DNA of 64,000 nucleotides from Microbacteriaceae bacterium (GCA_009780695.1 WQZN01000008.1:50738-114737), one strand, 5' to 3'. Positions 28,017 to 37,334 are shown, counted from the first letter of the stretch. Numbers and translations: made by a program. Notes: generated by a model not told the origin, from the letters alone.

Positions 28017-28022
28017 GGTCGC

Positions 28023-30077
28023 ATGGGCGACCCGGTTACCGGTGCACAGTTGGGCGTGGCACTCACCGAGCACGGTGGGACCCTGCGCGTCTGGAGCGAG
28101 AACGCGAGCGTCATCGAGCTCTGTGTGTTCGACCGTGCGGACTCCACCGCGGTCGTCGAGCGCGTCCTGCTGACGCGCGGCGCGGGCGACGTCTGGGAGG
28201 GCGCGTCGCAGCGCCTCGTCGTCGGAGCGCCCTATGCGATCCGCGTCGACGGGCCGGCCGGGCCGCGGCACGCCTTCGACCCGCACGACTACCTGCTCGA
28301 CCCGTACGCCAAGGGCGTCGTGCGGATGGGCGAGAACGAGTGGCGCGGGGTCGTGGTCGACGAGGCGTTCGACTGGGGCGGCTCGCGCAAGCCCGGCCAC
28401 AGCATCGACACGTCGGTCATCTACGAGATGCACGTGAAGGGCTTCTCGCAGCTGAACCCCGCGGTCCCCGAAGAGCTGCGCGGCACGTATGCCGGGCTCG
28501 CGCACCCCGCGTCGATCGAGTACCTGACGGGCCTCGGCGTGACCGCGGTCGAGCTGCTGCCCGTGCACCACTCGACCTCCGAGCCGCGCCTGACGCGGCT
28601 CGGCCTCACGAACTACTGGGGCTACAACACGGTCGGGTTCTTCGCGCCGCACGCGCCCTACGCCACGGCGGCCTCACGCCAGGCCGGCGCCGGGGCCGTG
28701 CTGAACGAGTTCAAGGGCATGGTCAGGCTGCTGCACGAGGCCGGGCTCGAGGTCTGGCTCGACGTGGTCTACAACCACACGAGCGAGCTCGGCGTCGGCG
28801 GGCCCCGCACGAGCTTCCGCGGCATCGACAACTCGGCGTACTACCGGCAGCTCGACGACGGCACCTACTACGACGTCACGGGCTGCGGCAACACGGTCGA
28901 CTTCGGCCAGGCGGTCGCGCGCGAGCTCGTGCGCGACTCGGTGCGTTACTGGGCGAACGACTGCCAGGTCGACGGCTTCCGCTTCGACCTCGCCGCGACG
29001 CTCGGCCGCGACGAGAACGGCGCGTTCACCCGCGACCACCCGCTGTTGAACGGCCTCGTCGACGACGAGCGGCTGCAGGGCGTCAAGCTGATCGCCGAGC
29101 CGTGGGATGTCGGCCTCGGCGGCTGGCAGACGGGCAACTTCCCGAGCGGCTGGAGCGAGTGGAACGACCGCTACCGCGACCGCATGCGCCAGTTCTGGCT
29201 GCGCGACATCGCGGACGCCCGGGCGAACGGCGTCGCGACGACCGGCATCGGGGGCTTCGCGACGCGCCTGGCGGGCTCGTCCAACACGTTCAGCGGCGAC
29301 CGCGGGCCGGTCGAGTCGATCAACTTCGTCACCGCGCACGACGGCTTCACCCTCGCCGACCTCGTCGCCTACGACACGAAGCACAACGTCGCCAACGGCG
29401 AGTTCAACCGCGACGGCACCGACAACAACCGCTCGTTCAACCACGGAGCGGAGGGGCCGACCGACGACGCCGACATCCGCTCGACCCGCCGCCGCGCCAT
29501 GCGCAACCTGCTCGGCACCCTGCTGCTCTCGGCCGGCGTGCCCATGCTCAACGCCGGCGACGAGTTCGCGCGCACCCAGCACGGCAACAACAACGCCTAC
29601 TGCCACGACAACGACCTGACGTGGCTGTCGTGGGAGCGCGACCAGGATGCCGCGAACCTGCAGGCCGTGACGGCCGAGCTCACGCGGCTGCGCCGAGAGA
29701 ACCCCGCGGTGCGCCCGGTGCGCTACGCGGTGCTCGGCGAGCACATCCCCGAGTCGAGCCAGATGGACTGGTACGACGCCGCGGGCGGCACGATGGACCT
29801 CGACGACTGGCAGTCCCCCGCCGCGCGCACCCTGCAGTACATCGCGTCGTCGACTCCCGAGTTCGAGGGCTTCAACCGCATCCTGCTCGTCGTGCACGGC
29901 CTCGAGACCGAGGTCGAGGTGACGCTGCCCCTGCACGAGGGCGTCGACGGCTACGAGCTGCTGTGGGCGAGCGACGACGAGTCGCCGAAGCCACACGGCG
30001 AGCGGTTCGCCCCCGGGGATGTCGTCAAGCTCGGCCCCACGTCGATGCAGTTCTTCGTCTGCGGCGGGCGCCCGTAG
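28023..30077 (+). CDS. glgX: Glycogen debranching enzyme GlgX
   Basis: 684 aa isoamylase-type GH13 enzyme that removes short alpha-1,6 branches left by phosphorylase. An N-terminal CBM48 domain (TLRVWSENASVIELCVFD) is followed by the (beta/alpha)8 barrel with DVVYNHTSE. The nucleophile is Asp322 (GFRFDLAA), the acid/base Glu359 (IAEPWDVG) and the third carboxylate Asp440 (TAHDGFTL). MLNAGDEFARTQHGNNNAYCHDN is typical of GlgX. Leaderless ATG at 28023. Its last codons form one arm of a terminator shared with glgP. Confidence 0.96.
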   Translation: MGDPVTGAQLGVALTEHGGTLRVWSENASVIELCVFDRADSTAVVERVLLTRGAGDVWEGASQRLVVGAPYAIRVDGPAGPRHAFDPHDYLLDPYAKGVVRMGENEWRGVVVDEAFDWGGSRKPGHSIDTSVIYEMHVKGFSQLNPAVPEELRGTYAGLAHPASIEYLTGLGVTAVELLPVHHSTSEPRLTRLGLTNYWGYNTVGFFAPHAPYATAASRQAGAGAVLNEFKGMVRLLHEAGLEVWLDVVYNHTSELGVGGPRTSFRGIDNSAYYRQLDDGTYYDVTGCGNTVDFGQAVARELVRDSVRYWANDCQVDGFRFDLAATLGRDENGAFTRDHPLLNGLVDDERLQGVKLIAEPWDVGLGGWQTGNFPSGWSEWNDRYRDRMRQFWLRDIADARANGVATTGIGGFATRLAGSSNTFSGDRGPVESINFVTAHDGFTLADLVAYDTKHNVANGEFNRDGTDNNRSFNHGAEGPTDDADIRSTRRRAMRNLLGTLLLSAGVPMLNAGDEFARTQHGNNNAYCHDNDLTWLSWERDQDAANLQAVTAELTRLRRENPAVRPVRYAVLGEHIPESSQMDWYDAAGGTMDLDDWQSPAARTLQYIASSTPEFEGFNRILLVVHGLETEVEVTLPLHEGVDGYELLWASDDESPKPHGERFAPGDVVKLGPTSMQFFVCGGRP

Positions 30078-30094
30078 CGCCGCCCGCCGCAGAC
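30057..30094. terminator. Bidirectional terminator between glgX and glgP
   Basis: Perfect 14-bp inverted repeat GTCTGCGGCGGGCG / CGCCCGCCGCAGAC with a 10-nt loop. The left arm codes for the last residues of GlgX, the glgX stop is in the loop, and the right arm ends 8 nt before the glgP stop. No T-tract is present on either strand. Confidence 0.7.
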
Positions 30095-30101
30095 GCACCG
30101 G

Positions 30102-32672
30102 TCAGCGCAGCGGCTGGGTGTGCCAGATCCGGTCGATGTAGTCGCGCATCGAGCGGTCCGACGAGAAGAAGCCCGTGCGAGCCACGTTCAGCACCGCCGA
30201 GCGCGCCCAGGCGTCCTGGTCCGCGTATGAGGCGTCCACGCGCGCCTGCGCGTCCACGTAGGCCCGGAAGTCGGCGAGCGCCATGAACCGGTCGTCGTAG
30301 AGCAGGTTGGAGACCAGCGGCTCGAAGACCCCGCGGTCGCCGCCCGAGAAGTGGCCGGACGCGATCAGGTCGAGCGCGGCCTTCAGCTGCGGGTCGCGCT
30401 CGTAGTACTCCTGCGAGCGGTAGCCGGCGGTCTGCACCGCGGCGACCTCGGGCTCGCTCAGCCCGAACAGGAAGAAGTGCTCGTCGCCGACCAGCCGGCG
30501 GATCTCAACGTTGGCCCCGTCGTCGGTGCCGATGGTGAGCGCGCCGTTCAGGGCGAACTTCATGTTGCCCGTGCCCGAGGCCTCCTTGCCGGCGAGCGAG
30601 ATCTGCTCGGAGAGGTCGGCGGCCGGAATCAGCGTCTCGGCGAGCGTAACGTTGTAGTTCGCCGGGAACACGACCTTGAGCACGTCCTGCACGAGCGGGT
30701 CCGCGTTGACGACCGCGGCCACCGAGTTGATCAGGTGGATGGTCTCCTTCGCGATGCGGTAGCCGGGCGCCGCCTTGGCGCCGAACACGAAGGTGCGCGG
30801 CGTGACCTGGTCGGCCGCGACCTTGCCCGAGACGATCTGCTCGTAGAGGCTCACGATGTGCAGCAGCTTGAGGCTCTGCCGCTTGTACTCGTGCAGCCGC
30901 TTCACCATCACGTCGAGCATGTGGTGATCGGGCAGCACGGCGCCGTCGCGGGCGCGCAGCAGCCGGTACAGCCGGGTCTTGTTGAGCTCCTTGATGCGCA
31001 CGAAGGCGGCCCGGAACTCGGCGTCCTCGGCATACGGCTCGAGCTCGGCGAGCCGGTCGAGGTCGGTGAGCCAGCCCGTGCCGAGCGTCTCCGTGATGAG
31101 CGACGAGAGCGCGGGGTTCGCGAGGCGGATGAAGCGGCGCGGCGTGATGCCGTTGGTGACGTTGGTGAACTTGTCGGGCCAGTGCTCGGAGAAGTCGTGC
31201 AGCACCTTGTCGCGCAGCAGCTGCGAGTGCAGCTCGGCGACGCCGTTGACCTTCGCCCCGGCGACGGTGGCGAGGTACGCCATCCGCACCGCGCGCTCCG
31301 GGTACTCTGCGATGATCGACATCCGCCGCGCGCGCATCTCGTCGTTCGGATAGGTCGCCCGCACCTCCGCGAGGAACTCGTCGTTGATGCGGTAGATGAT
31401 CTCGAGGTGGCGCGGCAGCAGCCGGCCGAGGAGGTCGGTCGACCAGACCTCGAGCGCCTCGGGCAGCAGCGTGTGGCACGTGTAGGCGAAGCACTGCTTC
31501 GTGATCGCCCAGGCCTCGTCCCACTCGAGCTTCTCGATGTCGACGAGCACGCGCATGAGCTCGGGCACGGCGATCACGGGGTGGGTGTCGTTGAGCTGGA
31601 AGATGACGCGCTCGGGCAGCGTCGTCACGTCGCCGTCGAGGATGAAGCGGTCGATGAAGTCGCGGATCGAGCACGCGACGAAGAAGTACTGCTGCTGAAG
31701 CCGCAGCTCCTTGCCCTGGGGCGTCGAGTCCTCGGGGTAGAGCACCTTGGTGATGTTCTCCGCGAAGGTCTGGGCGCGCACGGCGTCCGCGTAGTCGCCG
31801 CTGTTGAAGATGCCGAGGTCGAAGGCCTTGGTCGCCTGGGCGCTCCACAGGCGCAGCGTGTTGACCTGGCCGTTCTGATAGCCGGGGACCATGTAGTTGT
31901 ACGGCATGCCGAGCACGTTCCACGACGGCACCCAGCGGGTGCGCTCGACCCCGTCGGCGTCGATGTAGCGCTCGGTGTGGCCCCCGAAATCGACGCGCAC
32001 GGCGTGCTCGGGGTGCGGGAACTCCCACGGGCTGCCGAGGCTCAGCCACGTGTCGGGCTGCTCGACCTGCCGCCCGTCGACGAAGGTCTGACGGAAGATG
32101 CCGTACTCGTAGCGGATGCCGTAGCCGATGCACGGCACCCCCATCGTCGCGAGCGAGTCGATGAAGCATGCGGCGAGCCGGCCGAGGCCGCCGTTGCCGA
32201 GCCCCGGCTCGACCTCCTGCGCACGCAGGGTCGCGATGTCGATGCCGCAGGACGCGAGCGCCTTCTCGGCGATCTCCTCGAGATCCGAGGCGAGCAGGGC
32301 GTTGCCGAGCTGGCGGCCCAGCAGGAACTCGGCGGACAGGTAGCCGACGAGCTTGGCCTTCGTCTCGCGGATCGTGCGCGTGTTCTCGAGCCAGCGGGCC
32401 GACAGGTAGTGCCGGACCGTCCGGGCCAGCGAGAGGTACTGGTCGTTGACCGTCGAGCGCGAGAGCGTCACGCCGGCGTTGCCGTTCAGCTCGCGCAGGA
32501 ACTCGCGCACGAAGCCGTCCACCGAGTGCGGCGGCGACACCACGGGCGCCAGAGCGAAGGGGTGCACGGGCTGGAAGCTCGGGCCCACGCGGCGGGACTC
32601 TGAGGTCTGGACCTCGTCCGCGGTCAGGGGGCTCTCCGGCTGCGCGACATCCAGCTGCTCGTATTCGTTCAC
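30102..32672 (-). CDS. glgP: Glycogen/alpha-glucan phosphorylase
   Basis: 856 aa GT35 enzyme releasing glucose 1-phosphate from glucan ends. The N-terminal half has AKLVGYLSAEFLLGRQLGNAL, GLGNGGLGRLAACFIDS and GYGIRYEYGIFRQ. The C-terminal half has TNVTNGITPRRF, MVKRLHEYKRQSLKLLH and the PLP site EQISLAGKEASGTGNMKFALNGALTIGTDDGANVEI. Length is normal for bacterial GlgP. The GTG at 32672 lies 6 nt after minus-strand TAGCGT (leaderless). It is divergent from glgE across 115 nt and works with GlgX in glucan breakdown. Confidence 0.96.
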   Translation of the reverse strand: MNEYEQLDVAQPESPLTADEVQTSESRRVGPSFQPVHPFALAPVVSPPHSVDGFVREFLRELNGNAGVTLSRSTVNDQYLSLARTVRHYLSARWLENTRTIRETKAKLVGYLSAEFLLGRQLGNALLASDLEEIAEKALASCGIDIATLRAQEVEPGLGNGGLGRLAACFIDSLATMGVPCIGYGIRYEYGIFRQTFVDGRQVEQPDTWLSLGSPWEFPHPEHAVRVDFGGHTERYIDADGVERTRWVPSWNVLGMPYNYMVPGYQNGQVNTLRLWSAQATKAFDLGIFNSGDYADAVRAQTFAENITKVLYPEDSTPQGKELRLQQQYFFVACSIRDFIDRFILDGDVTTLPERVIFQLNDTHPVIAVPELMRVLVDIEKLEWDEAWAITKQCFAYTCHTLLPEALEVWSTDLLGRLLPRHLEIIYRINDEFLAEVRATYPNDEMRARRMSIIAEYPERAVRMAYLATVAGAKVNGVAELHSQLLRDKVLHDFSEHWPDKFTNVTNGITPRRFIRLANPALSSLITETLGTGWLTDLDRLAELEPYAEDAEFRAAFVRIKELNKTRLYRLLRARDGAVLPDHHMLDVMVKRLHEYKRQSLKLLHIVSLYEQIVSGKVAADQVTPRTFVFGAKAAPGYRIAKETIHLINSVAAVVNADPLVQDVLKVVFPANYNVTLAETLIPAADLSEQISLAGKEASGTGNMKFALNGALTIGTDDGANVEIRRLVGDEHFFLFGLSEPEVAAVQTAGYRSQEYYERDPQLKAALDLIASGHFSGGDRGVFEPLVSNLLYDDRFMALADFRAYVDAQARVDASYADQDAWARSAVLNVARTGFFSSDRSMRDYIDRIWHTQPLR

Positions 32673-32775
32673 ACCGGCACGCTACCGAGACCTGGCCGCA
32701 GTTCCACGACCGCCGCGTTACGAAAAGAAGTCGAACGCCCCGGGTGCGGCCTACGACGCGGCCTGTGAGACGCGA

Positions 32776-32781
32776 TAGGTT
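32776..32781 (+). promoter_or_regulatory. -10 box of the glgE-glgB operon
   Basis: TAGGTT, 6 nt before the GTG start of glgE at 32788. The matching divergent box TAGCGT for glgP lies at 32684-32679 on minus. The space between the two boxes holds no obvious palindrome. Confidence 0.6.
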
Positions 32782-32787
32782 CGCATC

Positions 32788-34806
32788 GTGGCGAAAGACG
32801 CGGATGCCGTGACCACCGTCCTCGGGCGGATCCCCCTGCTCGAGCCGGCCCCGGAGGTCGACGGCGGCTTGTTCCCGGCGAAGGCCTTCGCGGGCGAGGT
32901 GGTGCCCTTCGAGATCACCGCCTTCCGCGAGGGGCACGACCTGATCGGGGTCGACCTGGTCCTGCTCGACCCGGCCGGTCAGCAGACCTCGCACCGCCTC
33001 GCGAAGCTCGGGCCCGAGCGCCCCGACCGCTGGGGCGTGCTCGCGCTGCTCGACGCGCCCGGCGAGTGGCTGTTCCGCTTCCAGGCCTGGGCCGACGAGT
33101 GGGCCACCTGGCGCGCCGTCGCCGACAAGAAGATCCCGGCGGGCGTCGACATCGCGGTCACCTTCCAGGAGGGCGCGATCCTCGCCGAGCGCGCCGCGAA
33201 GGACACGCGCCGACCGAAGTCCGAGCGACGTCATCTCGAAGATGTCCGGGCCGCGCTCCTCAACGAGGCGACGGCCCCCGAGGCCCGCCTCGCCGCGGCT
33301 TCCGAACCTCGCCTCACCCAGATCATGACCGAGCGCCCCCTCGTCGACCTGCAGACCCTGTCGGTGACGCGTCGCGTGCAGGTCGAGCGCGCCCGCGCCG
33401 GTGTCGGCTCGTGGTACGAGTTCTTCCCGCGCTCGATCGGCGCCAAGAAGCGCCCCGACGGCAGCTGGCAGTCGGGCACCTTCCGCACCGCGGCGCTGCG
33501 GCTGCCCGAGGTCGCGGCGATGGGCTTCGACGTCGTCTACCTGCCGCCGATCCACCCGATCGGCCGCGCCTTCCGCAAGGGCCCCAACAACGCGCTCGTC
33601 GCGGGCGAGAACGACCCCGGCTCGCCGTGGGCGATCGGCTCGCCCGAGGGCGGCCACGACGCGATCCACCCCGACCTCGGCACCGTGGAGGACTTCCAGT
33701 TCTTCCTCGGCAAGGCCGAGCTCTCGGGGCTCGAGGTCGCGCTCGACCTCGCGCTGCAGGCATCCCCCGACCACCCGTGGGTGCAGTCGCACCCCGAGTG
33801 GTTCACGACGCTGCCCGACGGCACGATCGCCTACGCCGAGAACCCGCCGAAGAAGTATCAGGACATCTACCCCCTGAACTTCGACAACGACTACGACGGC
33901 CTGCGCCACGAGGTGCGGCGCATCGTCGAGCACTGGATCGGGCTCGGCATCAAGATCTTCCGCGTCGACAACCCGCACACGAAGCCGCTGCACTTCTGGG
34001 AATGGCTGATCCACGACGTGAACGCCCAGCACCCCGAGGTCGTGTTCCTCGCCGAGGCGTTCAGCCGCCCCGCCGTCATGCAGACGCTCGCGAAGGCCGG
34101 CTTTCAGCAGTCGTACTCCTACTTCACGTGGCGGAACACGAAGAGCGAGCTCGAGGAGTTCCTCACCACGATGTCCCGCGACTGGGCGGCGCACTACCGC
34201 GCGAACCTGTTCGTGAACACGCCCGACATCCTCACCGAGTACCTGCAGTTCGGCGGCCGGCCCGCGTTCAAGATCCGCGCGGCGATCGCCGCGACCGCCG
34301 GCCCGGTGTGGGGCGTCTACTCGGGCTTCGAGCTCTACGAGTCCGTCGCGCGCCCGGGCGCCGAGGAGTACATCGACAACGAGAAGTACGAGTACCGGCC
34401 CCGCGACTTCGCGCGCGCCCTCGCCTCGGGCGACTCGCTCGCGCCGTACCTCACGATGCTCAACCAGGCCCGCGACGCGCACCCCGCGCTGCGCCAGCTG
34501 CGCAACCTCACGCTGCACCGGGCCGACGACGACGCCGTGCTCGTCTACTCGAAGCACCTGCCCGCACGCTTCGCCCGCTCGGGCAAGGCCGACACCGTCA
34601 TCGTCGTCGCGAACGTCGACCCGCACTCGGTGCGCGAGACGGTCGTCCACCTCGACGTCGAGGCGCTCGGCCTCAAACCGGGCATCGAGTTCGAGGTGCG
34701 CGATCTCGTCACGGGGCAGCGCTGGCAGTGGTCCGCGCGCAACTACGTCCGACTCGACGCGTTCTACGAGCCCGTGCACATCCTCCACGTGAAGGAGCCC
34801 AGCTGA
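32788..34806 (+). CDS. glgE: Alpha-1,4-glucan:maltose-1-phosphate maltosyltransferase
   Basis: 672 aa GH13_3 enzyme adding maltosyl units from maltose 1-phosphate to alpha-glucan. N-terminal domain N is followed by the insert with SWYEFFPRSIGA and the barrel. By counting, the catalytic residues fall at Asp394 (FRVDNPHTKP), Glu423 (LAEAFSRP) and Asp480 (NTPDILTEYL), identical to the numbering known for Streptomyces GlgE. GTG start, leaderless. It overlaps glgB by one base. TreS and maltokinase, which supply maltose 1-phosphate, are not in the window. Confidence 0.97.
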   Translation: MAKDADAVTTVLGRIPLLEPAPEVDGGLFPAKAFAGEVVPFEITAFREGHDLIGVDLVLLDPAGQQTSHRLAKLGPERPDRWGVLALLDAPGEWLFRFQAWADEWATWRAVADKKIPAGVDIAVTFQEGAILAERAAKDTRRPKSERRHLEDVRAALLNEATAPEARLAAASEPRLTQIMTERPLVDLQTLSVTRRVQVERARAGVGSWYEFFPRSIGAKKRPDGSWQSGTFRTAALRLPEVAAMGFDVVYLPPIHPIGRAFRKGPNNALVAGENDPGSPWAIGSPEGGHDAIHPDLGTVEDFQFFLGKAELSGLEVALDLALQASPDHPWVQSHPEWFTTLPDGTIAYAENPPKKYQDIYPLNFDNDYDGLRHEVRRIVEHWIGLGIKIFRVDNPHTKPLHFWEWLIHDVNAQHPEVVFLAEAFSRPAVMQTLAKAGFQQSYSYFTWRNTKSELEEFLTTMSRDWAAHYRANLFVNTPDILTEYLQFGGRPAFKIRAAIAATAGPVWGVYSGFELYESVARPGAEEYIDNEKYEYRPRDFARALASGDSLAPYLTMLNQARDAHPALRQLRNLTLHRADDDAVLVYSKHLPARFARSGKADTVIVVANVDPHSVRETVVHLDVEALGLKPGIEFEVRDLVTGQRWQWSARNYVRLDAFYEPVHILHVKEPS

Positions 34807-37034
34807 TGACTGACCAGGTCCTGCCGCACCTCGATGACGAGACGCTGCGCGCCGTCGCCGAGGGCCGCCATCACGAGCCGCACGCGGTGCTCGGCCAGCA
34901 TCCGGTCGCCGCGGGCCTGGTCAGCGACCCCGTCGCCGTCATCCGCGCCCTGCGCCCGCTCGCCAGCCGCGTCGCCGCCGTGCTCGCGTCCGGCGCACGC
35001 GTCGAGCTCGCGCACGTCGCGCACGGGGTGTGGCAGGGCGTGTCGATCACGGGGATGTCCGACTACACGGTCGAGGCGCACTACCCCGACGGCTCCTCGC
35101 ACACCGCGGAGGACCCCTACCGCTTCTCCCCCACCCTCGGCGAGGGCGACACCTGGCTCATCTCGCAGGGCCGCCACGAAGAGCTCTGGAACGCGCTCGG
35201 CGCTCACACGCGTGAGCACTGGGGCGTCTCGGCGCCGACCCGAGGCGTCGCCTTCGCCGTGTGGGCCCCGAACGCCACCGCGGTGCGCGTCGTCGGCGAC
35301 TTCAACGGCTGGGACGGCACGCGGCACGCGATGCGCTCGATGGGCGCGAGCGGCGTGTGGGAGCTGTTCGTGCCGGGCCTCGGCGACGGCACGCTCTACA
35401 AGTTCGACATCCGAACCCAGTCCGGCGACTGGCTGCGCAAGGCCGACCCGCTCGCGCAGTACGCCGAAGTCCCCCCGGCGACGGCCTCGGTCGTCACGAC
35501 GAGCGACTACACCTGGGGCGACGACGCGTGGATGCAGGCGCGCCGCGCCTCGCAGCACGACCGGCCGGTCTCGATCTACGAGCTGCACCTCGGCTCCTGG
35601 CGCCCGGGGCTGTCCTACCGTGAGGCCGCCGACGAGCTGATCGAGTACGTGACGTGGCTCGGGTTCACCCATGTCGAGTTCATGCCCCTCGCCGAGCATC
35701 CGTTCACGGGGTCGTGGGGCTATCAGGTGACCGGCTACTACGCGGCCACCAGCCGTTTCGGCCGCCCCGACGACCTGCGCTACCTGATCGACCGCCTGCA
35801 CCAGGCCGGCATCGGCGTGATCATGGACTGGGTGCCCGGCCACTTCCCCAAGGATGAGTGGGCGCTCGGCCGCTTCGACGGGCAGCCGCTCTACGAGCAC
35901 GCCGATCCGCGCCTCGGCGAGCAGAAGGACTGGGGCACCTACGTCTTCGACTTCGGGCGCACCGAGGTCCGCAACTTCCTCTACGCGAACGCGCTGTTCT
36001 GGCTCGAGACCTTCCACGTGGACGGCCTGCGGGTGGACGCCGTCGCGTCGATGCTCTATCGCGACTACTCCCGCAACGAGGGCGAGTGGCTGCCGAACAT
36101 CCACGGCGGCCGCGAGTACCTCGAGGCGATCGGCTTCCTGCAGGAGACCACCGCGACGGCGTACAAGCGCTACCCCGGCATCATGATGATCGCCGAGGAG
36201 TCGACGAGCTGGGGCGGCGTCACCGCCCCCACGAGCCAGGGCGGTCTCGGCTTCGGCTTCAAGTGGAACATGGGCTGGATGCACGACTCGCTGCAGTACA
36301 TCTCGCGCGACCCCGCCTTCCGCTCGTACCACCACCACGAGATGACGTTCGCGATGGTCTACGCGTACTCCGAGAACTTCATCCTGCCGATCAGCCACGA
36401 CGAGGTCGTGCACGGCAAGGGCTCGCTCATCGACAAGATGCCGGGCGACCAGTGGCAGAAGCGCGCCAACCTGCGCGCGTTCCTCGCCTTCATGTGGGCG
36501 CACCCCGGCAAGCAGCTCTTGTTCATGGGCCAGGAATTCGGGCAGTGGGCGGAATGGAACGCCGACGCCGGCCTCGACTGGGCGCTTCTCGATCACACCG
36601 ACCACCACCAGGTGGCCGAGCTCGTCGGCCGGCTCAACGAGGTCTACCGCGCCAACTCGGCGCTGTGGCGGCATGACACCGAGCCGCGCGGCTTCGAGTG
36701 GCTCGAGGCGGGCGACGCGCAGCACAACGTGCTCGCGTTCCTGCGCTGGAGCGAGGACGGCCCCGTCGTGGCCGCCTTCAACTTCTCGGGCGCGCCGCAC
36801 GGCGGCTACCGCATCGCCCTGCCGTTCGCCGGCTCGTGGGACGAGATCCTGAACACCGACGCCGTCGAGTTCGGCGGCTCGGGCGTCGGCAACTCCGGCC
36901 GCGTCGCCGCCGAGGACAGGGCGTGGAACGGCCGCGCCGCGAGCGTCGAGCTGAACCTGCCGCCGCTCGGCGCGGTGTTCCTGCGGCCGACGCCCCCGGA
37001 GCCGATCGAGGTCGCGGCCGCCGAGCCGGCTTGA
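34806..37034 (+). CDS. glgB: 1,4-alpha-glucan branching enzyme
   Basis: 742 aa GH13_9 enzyme that makes alpha-1,6 branches. Two N-terminal CBM48-like domains (the second with GVAFAVWAPNATAVRVVGDFNGWDG) precede the barrel. Catalytic Asp411 (GLRVDAVASMLY) and Glu464 (IAEESTSWGG) match the numbering of the mycobacterial enzyme, and ISHDEVVHGKGS carries the third carboxylate. The ATG overlaps the glgE stop (TGATG). The pair glgE-glgB makes branched alpha-glucan in this pathway. Confidence 0.97.
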   Translation: MTDQVLPHLDDETLRAVAEGRHHEPHAVLGQHPVAAGLVSDPVAVIRALRPLASRVAAVLASGARVELAHVAHGVWQGVSITGMSDYTVEAHYPDGSSHTAEDPYRFSPTLGEGDTWLISQGRHEELWNALGAHTREHWGVSAPTRGVAFAVWAPNATAVRVVGDFNGWDGTRHAMRSMGASGVWELFVPGLGDGTLYKFDIRTQSGDWLRKADPLAQYAEVPPATASVVTTSDYTWGDDAWMQARRASQHDRPVSIYELHLGSWRPGLSYREAADELIEYVTWLGFTHVEFMPLAEHPFTGSWGYQVTGYYAATSRFGRPDDLRYLIDRLHQAGIGVIMDWVPGHFPKDEWALGRFDGQPLYEHADPRLGEQKDWGTYVFDFGRTEVRNFLYANALFWLETFHVDGLRVDAVASMLYRDYSRNEGEWLPNIHGGREYLEAIGFLQETTATAYKRYPGIMMIAEESTSWGGVTAPTSQGGLGFGFKWNMGWMHDSLQYISRDPAFRSYHHHEMTFAMVYAYSENFILPISHDEVVHGKGSLIDKMPGDQWQKRANLRAFLAFMWAHPGKQLLFMGQEFGQWAEWNADAGLDWALLDHTDHHQVAELVGRLNEVYRANSALWRHDTEPRGFEWLEAGDAQHNVLAFLRWSEDGPVVAAFNFSGAPHGGYRIALPFAGSWDEILNTDAVEFGGSGVGNSGRVAAEDRAWNGRAASVELNLPPLGAVFLRPTPPEPIEVAAAEPA

Positions 37035-37064
37035 AGAGAGGCTGACCGCGAGGCATCCGACGCG

Positions 37065-37256
37065 GTGATCGAGGATGCCGCAGCCGGCGCGCCCTCGGAG
37101 GCCGTCGTCGCCTTCTCCGAAGCGCACCTCGCGGCCATGGCCGAGGAACCGCCGTCGGTCTTCGACGCGGACGAGACGCCTCTGCGCGCCCTCACCCCGT
37201 TCGACGAGGTGCGCCCGCGCGCCTGGTCGTGGATGCAGCCGGGCGGCGGCAGCTGA
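37065..37256 (+). CDS. Hypothetical small acidic protein downstream of glgB (63 aa)
   Basis: A GTG-initiated ORF 30 nt after glgB on the same strand, ending DEVRPRAWSWMQPGGGS. Third-position GC is above 90 percent, as in the real genes here, and about 15 residues are acidic. The ribosome-binding site is weak. I do not recognise a family. It could be a true small gene co-transcribed with glgEB, or the remnant of a longer one, since a REP-like repeat follows immediately. Confidence 0.4.
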   Translation: MIEDAAAGAPSEAVVAFSEAHLAAMAEEPPSVFDADETPLRALTPFDEVRPRAWSWMQPGGGS

Positions 37257-37273
37257 CCGCGGCACCCGCCCCG

Positions 37274-37308
37274 TTGGTCGACTGAGGCCGCCAGGCCGAA
37301 TGGAGACC
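37274..37308. repeat. REP-like element, inverted copy
   Basis: TTGGTCGACTGAGG followed by CCAGGCCGAATGGAGACC. Its reverse complement lines up with the repeat at 7090-7124 (GGTCTCC-TTCG, then CAGTCGACCA). It lies between the small ORF and the convergent thioredoxin-fold gene. Confidence 0.55.
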
Positions 37309-37334
37309 CTCGCCGACTGCTCGGAACCGACGCC

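Noticed and set aside
30505-34788. 1427-aa minus-strand ORF and the 1322-aa plus-strand ORF at 33066-37034
   Set aside because: The plus ORF is an out-of-frame read of glgE joined to the true glgB frame. The minus ORF combines antisense of glgE with a wrong frame of glgP. Both are products of high GC and few stop codons.
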